A stretch of DNA of 64,000 nt from Papio anubis (GCF_008728515.1 NC_044978.1:146502262-146566261); one strand, 5' to 3'. Positions 1 through 10,842 are shown, numbered from the stretch's first letter. Notes: generated from the sequence alone by a model not told the origin. Translations and numbers: made by a program.

Positions 1-232
1 AGGTCAGAAGTTTGAGACCATCCTGGCTAACACAGTGAAACCCCGTCTCTACTAAAAATACAAAAAAATTAGCCGGGTATGGTGGCGGGCACCTGTAGTC
101 CCAGCTACTTGGGAGGCTGAGGCAGGAGAATGGCGTGAACCCGGGAGGCGGAGCTTGCAGTGAGCCGAGATTGTGCCACTGCACTCCAGCCCGGGCGACA
201 GAGCAAGACTCCGTCTCAAAAAAAAAAAAAAA
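1..232 (+). mobile_element. Alu, cut by window edge
   Basis: Begins mid left arm at the window edge. The right arm is complete and ends in a poly(A) run. The 'gaccatcctggctaacac' and 'gaatggcgtgaacccggg' segments are AluY-like. Confidence 0.93.
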
Positions 233-390
233 AATTAGCTGGACATGATGGCATGCACCCATAGTCCCAGCTACTCCAGGGGCTGAGGCGTGAGGATTGC
301 TCAAGAATTTGAGGCTGCAGTGAGCTATGATCACACCACTGTACTCCAGCCTGGGTGACAAATTAAAACCCTGTCTTCAAAAAAGAAAAA
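233..390 (+). mobile_element. Alu right-arm fragment
   Basis: Starts in the middle linker ('aattagctggacatg'), directly after the poly(A) of the preceding copy, and ends in an A-rich tail. Old and diverged (AluJ/S-like). Confidence 0.85.
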
Positions 391-530
391 AGAACAGTGT
401 TTGCCTGTGGTAGGCACAGAATTGACTGGAGTGCACATAAGGGAATTCTCTGAGAATAATGAAAATGTTCTTTATGTTCTTTTAGGTAGTAGTTACTTGT
501 ATGTACACTATTGTCAAAATGCGTTGAACT

Positions 531-781
531 GGCGGGGTGCGGTAGCTCATGCCTGTAATCCCAGCACTTTGGGAGGCTGAGGCTGGCAGAACACCTGAGG
601 TCAGGGGTTTGAGACCACCCTGGCCAACATGGTGAAACCTGTCTCTACTAAAAATACAAAAATCAGCCAGGCATGGTGGTGCGGGCCTGAAATCCCAACT
701 ACATGGAAGGCTGAGACAGGAAAATCACTTGAACACCGAGGCAGAGGTTGTAGTGGGCTGAGATTGAGCCTCTGCACTCAA
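531..781 (+). mobile_element. Alu, 3' end lost
   Basis: Left arm and most of the right arm are present. The sequence stops at 'cctctgcactcaataaag' without the normal right end. Confidence 0.88.
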
Positions 782-796
782 TAAAGAATTAAAGAA

Positions 797-1074
797 CCTG
801 TAATCCCAGCACTTTGGGAAGCCGAGGTGGGCAGATCACGAGGTCAGGAATTCGAGACTGCCCTGACCAAAATGGGGAAGCCCTGTCTCTACTAAAAATA
901 CAAAAATTAGCCGGGCATGGTGGTGCTCGCCTGCAATCCCAGCTACTCAGGAGGCTGAGGCAGAAGAATCACTTGAACCCAGGAGGCAGAGGTTGCAATG
1001 AGCCGAGATCGCGCCATTGCACTCCAGCTTGGGCAACAGAGTGACTCCATCTCAAAAAAAAAAAAAAAAAAAAA
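797..1074 (+). mobile_element. Alu, 5' truncated by about 20 bases
   Basis: Starts at 'cctgtaatcccagcac' and runs to a long poly(A). Confidence 0.93.
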
Positions 1075-1084
1075 AAGAATTAAA

Positions 1085-1379
1085 GGCCGGGCACGGTGGC
1101 TTATGCCTGTAATCCCAGCACTTTGGGAGGCCAAGGTGGGCAGATCACCTGAGGTCGGGAGTTCGAGACCAGCCTGACCAACGCAGAGAAACCCCAGTTC
1201 TACTAAAAATACAAAATTAGCCAGGCTTGGTGGCTCATGCCTGTAATTTCATCTACTCTGGAAGGCTGAGGCAAGAGAATCGCTTGAACCCGGGAGGCAG
1301 AGGTTGCGGTGAGCCGAGATCACACCACTGCACTCTAGCCTAGACACCAAGAGCAAAACTCCGTCTCAAAAAAAAAAAA
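1085..1379 (+). mobile_element. Alu, full length
   Basis: From 'ggccgggcacggtggc' to poly(A). A short 'agaattaaag' flank is seen on both sides and is a likely target-site duplication. Confidence 0.93.
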
Positions 1380-1413
1380 GAATTAAAGAGCAAATAATAA
1401 ACCAACAAGCAAA

Positions 1414-1474
1414 AAACCCTCTAATCTCAGGAATTCTGATTCAGTAGCTCTATGAAGGATATCAGCATGTGCAT
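1414..1474 (+). mobile_element. MER5A-like hAT fragment
   Basis: The stretch 'ggaattctgattcagtagc' followed by 'gtgcattt' resembles the core of the MER5A non-autonomous hAT family. Short, so uncertain. Confidence 0.45.
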
Positions 1475-1480
1475 TTATTT

Positions 1481-1520
<40 letters not shown>

Positions 1521-1523
1521 TTT
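1475..1523. repeat. (TTTA)n microsatellite
   Basis: About twelve tandem tttа-type units that form the tail of the minus-strand Alu to the right. Confidence 0.9.
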
Positions 1524-1777
1524 TTTGAGAGGGAGTCTCACTCTGTTGCCCAGGCTGGAGTACAGTGGTGCAATCTCAGCTCACTGCAACCTCCATCTCC
1601 TGGGTTCAAGCGATTCTCCTGCCTCAGCTTCCCAAGTAGCTGTGATTACAGGTGCCCACCACAATGCCCAGCTAATTTTTGTATTTTTGGTAGAGACAGG
1701 GTTTTACTATGTTGACCAAGATGGTGTAGATCTCCTGACCTCGTGATCCTCCTGCCTCGGCCTCCCAAAGGGCTAGG
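1524..1777 (-). mobile_element. Alu, minus strand, 5' end lost
   Basis: Runs from 'gagagggagtctcactc' to 'ccaaagggctagga', then is joined directly to a plus-strand Alu middle. The promoter end is missing. Confidence 0.9.
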
Positions 1778-1778
1778 A

Positions 1779-1950
1779 CTGGTGGCGTGTGCCTGTAGTC
1801 CCAGCTACTCAGGAGGCTGAGGCAGGACAATCAATTGAACCTGGGAGACGGAGGCTGCAGTGAGCCAATATCGTGCCACTGACTCTAGCCTGGGTGACAG
1901 AGCAAGACTCCATCTCAAAAAAATAAATAAATAAAATAAAATAAATAAAG
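1779..1950 (+). mobile_element. Alu right half fused to minus-strand Alu
   Basis: Starts at 'ggtggcgtgtgcctgtag' in the middle of an Alu and runs to an (AAAT)n tail. The two neighbours share one junction in opposite orientation. Confidence 0.88.
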
Positions 1951-2172
1951 ACCATGTGCCTACCTCCCAAGAGTTTAAGGAAAAGTACCTCCTCAGTGAT
2001 GCCAACTGAGGGATCAAATTCAACCTAAGCTGGATCGACATTCTTTCTGGGATAGCCTCCTATTGTAGCCATTCCCTTGGTGCATTTCTGAATAGTGTCC
2101 TGGTTACTGGTCTGCATCCTACCTGCCATGTTCTCACTTCACTATTGAAAACCCTCTTCAAATGGCATCTCT

Positions 2173-2463
2173 CCAGCTGGACATGGTGGCTCACACATGT
2201 AATCGCAGCACTTTGGGAGGCCAAGGCAAAAGCATCACTTGAGCCCAGGCATTTGATACCAGCCTGGGCAACATGGTGAAACTCTGCCTCTACAAAAAAT
2301 ACAAAAATTAGCTGGGCATGGTGGTGCATGCCTGTGGTCCCAGCTACTGGGGAGGCTGAGGCTGCAGCATCATCTGAGCCTGGGAGGTAGAGGCTGTAGT
2401 GACCCCTAATTGCATCACTGCACTCCAGCCTGGGCAACAGAGTGAGATTCTGTCTCAAAAACA
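2173..2463 (+). mobile_element. Alu, old (AluJ-like)
   Basis: Diverged full-length copy from 'gctggacatggtggctc' to 'ctcaaaaacataaa'. Its right arm carries old-subfamily wording ('gaggctgtagtgaccc'). Confidence 0.88.
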
Positions 2464-2469
2464 TAAATA

Positions 2470-2762
2470 GGCCGAGCGCGGTGGCTCACGCCTGTAATCC
2501 CAGCTAGGTCAGGCATTCGAGACCAGCCTGGCCAACATGGTGAAACCCCGTCTCTACTAAAAATATAAAAAATTAGCCGGGCGTGGTGGCGCATGCCTGT
2601 AATCCCAGCTACTTGGGAGGCTGAGGCAGGAGAATCACTTGAACTCGGGGGGCGGAGGTTGTGGTGAGCTCAGATCATGCCATTGCACTCCAGCCTGGGC
2701 AACAAGAGCAAAACTCTGTCTCAAAATAAATAAATAAATAAATTAATTAATTAATTAATTAA
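2470..2762 (+). mobile_element. Alu with internal deletion and (AAAT)n tail
   Basis: 'gccgagcgcggtggctc' jumps from 'cccagc' straight to 'taggtcaggcattcg', so about 35 bases of the left arm are deleted. The tail is an (AAAT)/(AATT) microsatellite. Confidence 0.9.
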
Positions 2763-2951
2763 TAATAAACCTTATGAGATAGTTACTACTATTTATCTCT
2801 ATATCATAGGAAAAGAAACTAAAAGACAGAAATGCTAAGCAGCTATAGAACCAGGGCTTGCTGGCTCTAAAATTCAGGCTCTTTCTAACTCACTATGATA
2901 TGACTTTAATCAGGGAAAAAATATATTCCCTTTCAAAATTCATACATATGA

Positions 2952-3245
2952 GGCCGGGAGAGGTGTCTCACACCTGTAATCCCACCACTTTGGGAGGCTG
3001 AGGCAGGCAGATCACCTGAAGTCAGGAGTTCGAGACAAGCCTGGCCAACATGGCGAAACCCCATCTCTACTAAAACTACGAAAAATTAGCCGGGCGTGGT
3101 GGCAGGTGCCTGTAATCCCAGCTACTCGGGAGGTTGAGGCAGGAGAATCGCTTGAACCCAGGAGGCAGAGATTGCAGTGAGCCAAGATTGCACCACTATA
3201 CTCTAGCCTGGGCAACAAGAGTGAAACTCTGTCTCATAAAATAAA
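2952..3245 (+). mobile_element. Alu, full length
   Basis: From 'ggccgggagaggtgtctc' to an (AAAAT)-type tail. Confidence 0.92.
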
Positions 3246-3286
3246 ATAAAGTAAAAATTACTCTGGTAAAAGCATAAAAGAATTTG

Positions 3287-3579
3287 GGCCGGACATGGTG
3301 ACTCATACCTGTAATTCCAGCACTTTGGGAGGCTGAGGCAGGTGGATCACCTGAGATCAGGAGTTCGAGACCAGCCTGGCCAACATGGTGAAATCCCATC
3401 TCTACTAAAAAATACAAAAATTAGACGGGTGTGGTGGCAGGCACCTTAATCTTAGCTACTTGGGAGGCAGAGGCAGGAGAATCTTTGAACCCGGGAGGCA
3501 GAGGTTAGAGTGAGACGAGATCAAGCCATTGCACTCATACCTGTGGGACAAGAGCGAGACTTCTCTCGAAAAAAAAAAA
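3287..3579 (+). mobile_element. Alu, full length, diverged
   Basis: From 'ggccggacatggtgactc' to 'cgaaaaaaaaaaagg'. The right arm has several small losses. Confidence 0.9.
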
Positions 3580-4229
3580 GGAAGAGTAAGGGTGTGGCAG
3601 TGGCAAGCAGGTAAGCAGAGTGGTGTGAATGAATGAATGATGGGAGAAGGTAAGACACGAATAAGAAGACTACTGTCTCCTTATTCTATAGTGATCAGAA
3701 TAAATGTTCAGACCTAAGCCAGGAGGGTGGCAGGAAGGATGAAAAATAGAACACAAATTGAGCGGCGGGGGAAGGTGACAGAACGATCAGGATTGAGTGA
3801 CTTAAATCCTGGCCCATGAGGCATGCTGTGGAGAGGCTGGCTTGCTCCATGCTCTGTGTGTGTAATAAGTGTTGGGGGTCAGCGGCTGTGGTGATTTAGG
3901 CCAACTACAGAGAGAAGCAAAGGGGACTTACCATTTTATTGTTGATCTTCATACTTACAAGATATACAGGAAATGCACAGGGAGCTTGGGGGGAACAGTT
4001 ATTGAGATTGCAGGAGTAGTGGGGGGAACAGGCCCACACAAATAGTACACTGAGCCCCCACTGTCTTTCTGGCTACCCATGGTGGTGCTGAGAAAGTAAC
4101 TATGGCACTGGTAGCCGACTCTCAACTTCACGGGGGAGCATTTGAGCTTTAGCCCCTAAGTTTCCTTGGGAAACTCAGTGGACAGGGTCCCTCCGTGGCT
4201 GACGCAGCAATCAGTAAAAAGCAAATGAA
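3580..4229. other. Unique intergenic stretch, no gene seen
   Basis: About 650 bases free of Alu. No open frame, exon-like segment or repeat that I can name on either strand. It contains only a short 'gaatgaatgaatga' run. Confidence 0.6.
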
Positions 4230-4360
4230 GGCCAGGCGCGGTGGCTTATGCCTGTAATCCCAGCACTTTGGGAGGCCAAGATAGGTAGATTACTTGAGCC
4301 CAAGAGTTCAAGATCAGTCTAGGCAACATAGCAAAACCCCATCTCCATAAACAAAGCAAA
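4230..4360 (+). mobile_element. Alu left arm
   Basis: 'gccaggcgcggtggcttatg' through to 'aaaccccatctccataaac'. Only the left monomer is present. Confidence 0.85.
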
Positions 4361-4502
4361 GGGAATAAGCCCACTGGTTATTTGGAGGCAATTGTTCTCA
4401 CGCCAGAGTAAACCACTGGGGTTACTGGATTTATCGTGCATATAGAAACTCTTTGGAGAAAATAAACCATCCATTAACTGCAAAATGGAAGTTCTAGCTA
4501 TT

Positions 4503-5004
4503 TCATTTAAATCAGAGATCCCCAACAGGTACCAGTTCTGTCCTTGGCCTATTAGGAACTGGGCTGCACAGCAGGAGGTGAGCGGAGGGTGAGCCAGCAA
4601 AGCTTCACCTGTGTATACAGCCGTTACCCGTCACTGGCATTAATGCCTGAGCTCACTCCCTGTCAGATCAGTGGTGGCATTAGATTCTCATAAAAGTGTG
4701 AACCCTATTGTGAGGGATCAAGGTCGTTCACTCCACATGAGAATCTAATGCCTGGTGATCTGTCACTGTCTCCCATCACCCCCAGATGGGACTGTCTAGT
4801 TGCAGAAAAACAAGTTCAGGGCTCCCACTGATTCTACATTATGGTGAGTTGTATAATTATTTCATTACATATTTCAATGTAATAATAATATAAAGTACAC
4901 GATAAATGTAATGTGCTTGAATCATCCCAAAACTATGCCCCAACCCAGCATATGTCTGTGGAAAAATTGTTTTCTGTGAAACCAGTCCCTGGGGACCAAA
5001 GATT
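4503..5004 (+). mobile_element. MER1-type hAT-Charlie DNA transposon
   Basis: The left end 'gagatccccaacaggtacc' and the right end 'aaccagtccctggggacca' are imperfect inverted repeats typical of MER1. Between them lie the family's recognisable pieces: the 'attaggaactgggctgcaca' segment and the mirrored 'cattagattctcat' / 'atgagaatctaatg' hairpin arms (about 4679-4692 and 4738-4751). It is non-autonomous with no coding frame. AT-rich internal sequence at about 4845-4905 is probably later change. Confidence 0.75.
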
Positions 5005-5030
5005 TAAATACCTTAAAAAATGGCCAGGTT

Positions 5031-5332
5031 GGCCGGGCGCGGTGGCTCAAGCCTGTAATCCCAGCACTTTGGGAGGCCGAGACGGGCGGATCACGAGGTC
5101 AGGAGATCAAGACCATCCTGGCTAACACAGTGAAACTCCGTCTCTACTAAAAAATACAAAAAACTAGCCGGGCGAGGTGGCGGGCGCCTGTAGTCCCAGC
5201 TACTCGGGAGGCTGAGGCAGGAGAATGGCGGGAACCCGGGAGGCGGAGCTTGCAGTGAGCTGAGATCCGGCCACAGCACTCCAGCCTGGGCGACAGAGCG
5301 AGACTCCGTCTCAAAAAAAAAAAAAAAAAAAA
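5031..5332 (+). mobile_element. AluYR-type Alu, inserted into the start of another Alu
   Basis: Full length with 'ggctcaagcctg', 'aaaactagccgggcgagg' and 'gagatccggccaca', the diagnostic bases of the Old World monkey AluYR branch. It landed at the head of the next Alu: 'ggccagg' appears on both sides as part of the target duplication. Confidence 0.93.
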
Positions 5333-5333
5333 A

Positions 5334-5605
5334 GGCCAGGCATGGTGGCTCATGCTTGTAATCCCAGCACTTTGGGAGGCCAAGGAGGGTGGATCACCTG
5401 AGGTCAGGATTTCAAAACCAGCCTGGCCAACATGGTAAAACCCCGTCTCTACTAAAAGTACCAAAAAAAAAAAAATTAGCCATGCATCGTGGCACTTGCC
5501 TGTAGTCCCAGCTACTCAGGAGACTGAGGCAGGAGAATCGCGTGACCCCGGAGACAGAGGTATCAGTGAGTAGAGATTGAGCCACTGCATTCCAGCGTGG
5601 GTAAC
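5334..5605 (+). mobile_element. Alu, 5' part, interrupted by solo LTR
   Basis: Runs from 'ggccaggcatggtggctc' to 'ccagcgtgggtaac', where the LTR begins. The remaining right end resumes at 6196. Confidence 0.93.
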
Positions 5606-6195
5606 TGAAGGGGTGGCCTGCCCCTCCACACCTGTGGGTGTTTCTCGTTAGGTGGAACGAGAGACTTGAGAAAAGAAATAAGACACAGAGACAAAGTATA
5701 GAGAAAGAAAAGCGGGGACCCAGGGGACCGGCGCTCAGCTTACAGAGGACCCACGCCGGCACCGGTCTCTGAGTTCCCTTAGTATTTATAGATAATTATC
5801 TTTACCATCTTAAAGATAAGGGAGTGGCAGGACAATAGGATCGTTTTTAGAGAAGAAATCAGCAGTAAGACATAAGAACAAGGATCTCTGTGACATGAAT
5901 AAGTTTAAAGGAAAATCCTGTGCCTAGAGATAAACCTTTTAGCAGCATTGTTTCATCCTATCACATGGGGATAAACCTTGGACAATACCTAGCTTTTCTA
6001 GGAACAAAGACACACCCTGCACACCCAAAATCCATTAAACCTTGAGTTACCACAGCACATGTCTCTTGCAAGGACAAGGTTGGGGGTAGGGTCACAGATT
6101 AACAGCATCTCAAATACAGAACAAAATGGAGTATCTTATGTCTACTTCTTTCTATACAGACACAGTAACAGGCTGATCTCTTTCTTTTCCCCACA
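5606..6195 (-). mobile_element. Solo LTR of class II (ERVK/HML-type) endogenous retrovirus
   Basis: A 590-bp element whose minus strand starts TGTGGGGAAAAG and ends CCCCTTCA. It is flanked by the direct repeat 'gtaac' (5601-5605 and 6196-6200). The U3-type stretch that reads 'actccattttgttctg' on the minus strand, and the R/U5-type 'cggtgccgg' and 'tttgtctctgtgtctt' segments, resemble the LTR5 group of ERVK. No internal retroviral sequence remains, so it is a solo LTR left by LTR-LTR recombination. The exact LTR subfamily is not certain. Confidence 0.8.
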
Positions 6196-6231
6196 GTAAC
6201 AAAGCAGGACTTTGTCTCAAAAAAACAAAAG
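6196..6231 (+). mobile_element. Alu 3' end, continuation after LTR
   Basis: 'gtaacaaagcaggactttg' followed by 'tctc' and an A-rich tail completes the Alu that starts at 5334. Confidence 0.85.
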
Positions 6232-6285
6232 AAGAAATTACTTAGGCAAATAGTAAGGGTACAGAAGTCCTGGATAAGGTTTTCC

Positions 6286-6464
6286 TTTATTTATTTATTT
6301 ATTTTTTTGAGATGCAGTCTCCCTCTATTACCAAAGCTGGAGTTAGGTGGTGCAATGTCAGCTCACTGCAACCTCCGCCTCCCAGGTTCAAGCTATTCTT
6401 CTGTCTCAGCCTCCCAAGTAGCTGGGATTACAGGATGACAGGAGTGAGCCACCATGCCCAGTCA
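6286..6464 (-). mobile_element. Alu with large internal deletion
   Basis: T-rich tail, right arm to 'gctgggattacagga', then a jump to 'gtgagccaccatgcccag'. The left arm is mostly missing. Confidence 0.87.
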
Positions 6465-6543
6465 AGGTTTTCCTTTTAATGAAAAGCAGCCCCCAAGACC
6501 AGCCTGGCCAACTGGTGAAACAAGAAAGTAGGTGTTACAGATC

Positions 6544-6665
6544 ATTAGTAGAGACGGAGTTTTGCCACGTTGCCCAGGTTGGTCTTACACTACTGGGCCT
6601 AAGTGATCTGTCCGCCTGTGTCTCTCAAAGTGCTGGGATTACAGGCGAGAGCCACTACGCCTGGT
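6544..6665 (-). mobile_element. Alu left-arm fragment
   Basis: 'ttagtagagacggag' to 'gccactacgcctggtc'. No tail is present. Confidence 0.85.
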
Positions 6666-6878
6666 CCTAAGACATTTCCAACAGTGGTTTAGCAGCAGAG
6701 AATAACATGAAATGGAATATTCAAAGAGATGTCTCAGAATATTCTACAGTCTATGGATGACAATGAATAATGATATTTTTACATGGCCTATAAGACCTCA
6801 ATTGATAGCCCCTCTTACACTTCTTAATTTTTTCCTGCCATCATTCTCTCAACTTTATATGTCACTCATTAACTAGGG

Positions 6879-7080
6879 CAAGCTTGTTCAACCTGCAGCC
6901 CCAGATGGCTTTGAATGCAACCCAACACAAATTCGTGAACTTTCTGAAAACATTATGAGATTTTTTTTGGCGATTTTTTGGCGGTGTCTGATTTACATAG
7001 GGCTCACAGATTGGTTCAATCAGGTATGATGTTTACATACCTCTCAGGGAAGGCTGGCATCGTGGATATACCACGATCTA
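6879..7080 (+). mobile_element. Ancient repeat, probably DNA-transposon derived
   Basis: 'ggcaagcttgttcaacctgc' and 'cccaacacaaattcgtgaac' belong to a widely dispersed old repeat that starts CAAGCTTGTCCAACC. I cannot name the family with certainty. Confidence 0.45.
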
Positions 7081-7120
7081 TTATCTTGTTGATTCAGCTC
7101 TGCATTTAAAAGAATGTTAA

Positions 7121-7424
7121 GGCCAGGTATGGTGGCTCAGGCCTGTAATTCCAGCACTTTGGGAGGCCGAGGTGGGTGGATCACTTGAGGCCAGGAGTTT
7201 GAGACTAGCCTGAACAACATGGCAAAATCCCATCTCTACTAAAAATACAAAAATTAGCTGGTGGTGGTGGCGCACACCCGTAATCCCAGCTACTAGGGAG
7301 GCTAAGAAAGGAGAATTGCTTGAACCCAGGAGGCTGAGGTTGCAGTGAGCCAAGATTGTGGCCATTGTACTCCAGCCTGAGTGACAAAGGGAGACGCTGT
7401 CTCAAAAAAAAAAAAAAAAAAAGA
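7121..7424 (+). mobile_element. Alu, full length
   Basis: From 'ggccaggtatggtggctc' to a long poly(A). Confidence 0.93.
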
Positions 7425-7605
7425 GAGAAGAAGAAATACAGCAAAACAAAAAGAAATTAGCATACAAAAAGGCCTTAGGAGTCCTCCCTTGAAAGAAAAT
7501 TCCTGCAAGATGTGTTTCTTTTCAAAGGAAAAAAAAATGTTTTCAGCCTAGGCAACATGGAGAGTTTCTGTTTCCACAAAAACAATGGAAAAATTAACTG
7601 GACTT

Positions 7606-7877
7606 GGCCAGGTGGGTGCTTTGGGAGGCCGAGGTGTGCAGATCACCTGAGGTCAGGAGTTCTAGACTAGCCTGCCCAACATGGCGAAACCCGGTCTCTA
7701 TTAAAAATACAAAAATTAGCCGGGTGTGGTTGTGGGCGCCTGTGATCCCAGCTACTCGGGAGGCTGAGGCAAGAGGATCATTTGAACCTGGGAGGCAGAG
7801 GTTGCAGTGAGCTGAGATGGTGCCACTGCACTCCAGCCTGGGCAACAAGAGTGAAATTCTGTTTCAAAAAAAAAAAA
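7606..7877 (+). mobile_element. Alu with deletion near 5' end
   Basis: 'ggccaggtgggtgctttggg' skips about 25 bases of the left arm. The rest is full to poly(A). Confidence 0.9.
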
Positions 7878-7882
7878 GAAGT

Positions 7883-8106
7883 GGGCTGGGTGGATCACGA
7901 GGTCAAGAGATCGAGACCATCCTGGTCAACATGGTGAAACCTCATCTCTACTAAAAATACAAAAATTAGCTGGGCGTGGTGGCGCATGCCTGTAGTCCCA
8001 GCTACTCAAGAGGCTGAGGCAGGAGAATCACTTGAATCTGGGAGGCAGAGGTTGCACTCCAGCCTGCTGACAGAGCGAGACTCAGTCTCAAAAAAAAAAA
8101 AAAAAA
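7883..8106 (+). mobile_element. Alu, 5' truncated
   Basis: Starts at 'gggctgggtggatcacgagg' and ends in poly(A). The right arm has a deletion just before 'gcactccagcctgctgac'. Confidence 0.88.
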
Positions 8107-8270
8107 AAAATTAGCTGTACCTGGTGGTGTGCACCTGTGGTCCCAGCTGCTTGGGAGGCTGAGGTATGAGGATCGCTTGGGCCTGGAAGGTGGTGGCTAT
8201 AGTGAGCTGTGATCACGCTGCTGCACTCTAGCCTAGGCAACAGCACAAGACCTTGTCTAAAAAAAAACAT
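8107..8270 (+). mobile_element. Alu right-arm fragment
   Basis: Begins 'attagctgtacctggtggtg' and ends 'cttgtctaaaaaaaaac'. Old type. Confidence 0.85.
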
Positions 8271-8273
8271 TTA

Positions 8274-8571
8274 GGCTGGGTGCGGTGGCTCACGCCTGTA
8301 ATCCCAGCACTTTGGGAGGCCGAGGCGGATGGATCATGAGATCAGGAGATCAAGACCATCCTGGCTAACATGATGAAACCCTGTCACTATTAAAAATTTA
8401 AAAAAATTAGCCGGGCACGGTGGCGGGCTCCTGTAGTCCCAGCTACTCGGGAGGTTGAGGCAGGAGAACGGCGCGAACTTAGGGGGTGGAGCTTGCAGTG
8501 AGTGGAGATCGTGCCACTGCACTCCAGCCTGGGCAGCACAGCGAGACCTCCATCTCAAAAAAAAAAAAAAG
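8274..8571 (+). mobile_element. Alu, full length, AluY-like
   Basis: From 'ggctgggtgcggtggctc' to poly(A). The right arm has 'gagaacggcgcgaact'. Confidence 0.93.
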
Positions 8572-9174
8572 TTTAAAAATACTGTGTTTGTTTATATACA
8601 GAGAGAAATATGAAAAATTCACTGAAGACTGATATTCTTAATACTATCATATTTGTACAGTGTTGTAATGAATTTATAGTGACTATAATTGTGATAATCA
8701 GAAAGCATTCCATGCATATGGGAATAGCACTTGACCTTACACAGCCGACTCACCATTACTAGTTGTTGCAACGCAGGGACATATCTAGCTTCTGCTGAAC
8801 ATGCAGATACACTAAAAGTGCCACGGGCTTGCACAGTAAGGCTAGAGTTACAGATCTTTGCTTTCAGGTCAGTCCTGTAGGGGAAGTAGGAAAGAGGAAG
8901 TAGGATTAAGACTATTTGGCGGCAGATAAATAATCTCTTCTATAGTTAGGAATTCTTTATTAAACGTGAGGGTATAGGCAAGATCGGTTCTCCACCTCCA
9001 AGCATCAGCAAGGACCCTTTCATATCTGGACACCTTCCATCTCAAAGTATGGTTCATATATCAAATTTTGGCGATACGGACTCAGGCCAGGGAGATGCTA
9101 TGGCTGTGTTGAATTACTTGACTTAGCTCTTCTTACCTGCAGTTGCTAGAACCCAAGTGCTTTCATGAGGTCAA
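8572..9174. other. Unique intergenic stretch, no gene seen
   Basis: About 600 bases without Alu or a nameable repeat. The short open frames on the minus strand have no recognisable domain. Confidence 0.55.
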
Positions 9175-9190
9175 TGAAAGGATCAGATAC

Positions 9191-9502
9191 GGCCAGGTGC
9201 AGTGGCTCAAGCCTGTAATCCCAGCACTTTGGGAGGCTGAGACGCGTGGATCACGAGGTCAGGAGATCAAGACCATCCTGGCTAACCCTGTGAAACCCCG
9301 TCTCTACCAAAAAAATAAATAAATACAAAAAACTAGCCGGGCGAGGCAGCAGGCGCCTGTAGTCCCAGCTACTCAGGAGGCTGAGGCAGGAGAATGGCGT
9401 GAACCCGGGAGGCGGAGCTTGTAGTGAACTGAGATCCGGCCACTGCACTCCAGCCTGGGGGACAGAGCGAGACTCTGTTTCAAAAAAAAAAAAAAAGAAA
9501 GA
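9191..9502 (+). mobile_element. AluYR-type Alu with target duplication
   Basis: Carries 'ctcaagcctg', 'aactagccgggcgagg' and 'gagatccggccac'. The direct repeat 'gaaaggatcagata' lies on both sides (about 9176-9189 and 9503-9517). Confidence 0.94.
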
Positions 9503-9632
9503 AAGGATCAGATAGGTATTAAACTATTCCTAGCTCTTTTATTAAAACTGCTGTACAACGAAGAGTATATTCTTGCTTTTACACTGCAGTGAGGTGGGAA
9601 AAACAGTGGACTAAAAATCTCACATCTCTTAT

Positions 9633-9807
9633 ACAAGAATGTTCATAGCAGCTCTATTCACAATGGCCAAAATCTGGAAATAACCCAAACGTCTATCAAC
9701 CTATGAATAGCTACTTAGATCGTGGTATATCCTTACAATAAAATAATGTTCAGGAACAAATACCTAGAAATACAACAGCATGGATGAAACTGAAAACATT
9801 ATGCTAA
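9633..9807 (+). mobile_element. L1 3' region fragment
   Basis: 'caagaatgttcatagcagc' and 'aacagcatggatgaaactg' match the end of L1 ORF2. Continues after the inserted Alu. Confidence 0.8.
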
Positions 9808-10101
9808 GTTTTTTTTGAGACAGAGTCTTGCGCTGTCACCCAGGCTGGAGTGCAATTGTATGATCTCAGCTCACCGCAACCTCCATCTCCCAGGTTCAAG
9901 CAATTCTCCTGCCTCAGCCTCCCGACTAACTGGGATTATGGATGTATGCCACCACACCCAGCTAATTTTTTTGTAATTTTTAGTAGAGATGGGGTTTCAC
10001 CATGTTGGCCAGGCTGGTCTCGAACTCCTGACCTCAGGTGATCCCCAAGCGTCGGCCTCCCAAAGTGCTAGGATTATAGGCCTGAGTCACCGCGCCTGGC
10101 C
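9808..10101 (-). mobile_element. Alu inserted in L1
   Basis: Full-length minus-strand copy. 'acattatgctaagtttt' is repeated on both sides as target duplication. Confidence 0.93.
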
Positions 10102-10107
10102 CACATT

Positions 10108-10179
10108 CCACATTATGCTAAGTTTTAAAAGCCTTATACAAAAGCATATATGTTGCATATTCTTTAAATTTCACTTATC
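10108..10179 (+). mobile_element. L1 fragment, continuation
   Basis: Resumes at the duplicated 'acattatgctaag' and fades into A/T-rich sequence. Confidence 0.6.
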
Positions 10180-10247
10180 CAGTCGGCTCTCCTTATCCAT
10201 AGGTTCCTCATCCATAGATTCAACCAACCACAGATACAAAATATTCA
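10180..10247 (+). mobile_element. Tigger/MER2-like DNA transposon, left end
   Basis: 'cagtcggctctccttatcc' and 'attcaaccaaccacagata' are the left terminal repeat and subterminal sequence of a TcMar-Tigger group element. Its right end is about 1.5 kb away. Confidence 0.7.
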
Positions 10248-10545
10248 GGCCAGGTGAGGTGGCTCATGCCTGTAATCCCAGAACTTTGGGAGGCCTAGGC
10301 GTGCAGATCACCTGAGGTCAGGAGTTTCAAACCAGCCTGACCAATGTGGAGAAACCCTGTCTGTACTAAAAATACAAAATTAGCCAGGCGTAGTGGCACA
10401 TGCCTGTAATCCCAGCTACTCGGGAGGCTGAGGCAGGAGAATCACTTGGACCCAAGAGGCGGAGGTTGCAGTGAGCTGAAATCGCATCATTGCATTCCAG
10501 CCTGGGCAACAAGAGTGAGACTCAGTCTCAAGGGAAAAAAAAAAT
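10248..10545 (+). mobile_element. Alu, full length
   Basis: From 'ggccaggtgaggtggctc' to 'ctcaagggaaaaaaaaaa'. Confidence 0.92.
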
Positions 10546-10571
10546 TTTTTTCAGGAAAAAAAAAACAAAGC

Positions 10572-10842
10572 AGTTGGGCATGGTGGCTCAGGCCTGTAAT
10601 TCCAGCATTTTGGGAGACTGAAGTATGTGGATTCCTTGAGCCCAGGAGTTTTGAGACCAGCCTGGGCAACATGGTGAAAACCCATCTCTACAAAAAATAC
10701 AAAAAGTAGCCAGACGTGGTGGCCTGAGCCTGTGATCCCAGCTCCTGGGGAGGCTGAAGTGGTAAGATCACTGGAGCCTGGGAAGTTGAGGCTTCACAGA
10801 GCCTGGGTCACAGAGCAAGACCTTATCTCAAAAAATTAAAGT
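10572..10842 (+). mobile_element. Alu, old (AluJ-like)
   Basis: From 'gttgggcatggtggctc' to 'cttatctcaaaaaatt'. The right arm is shortened. Confidence 0.88.
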
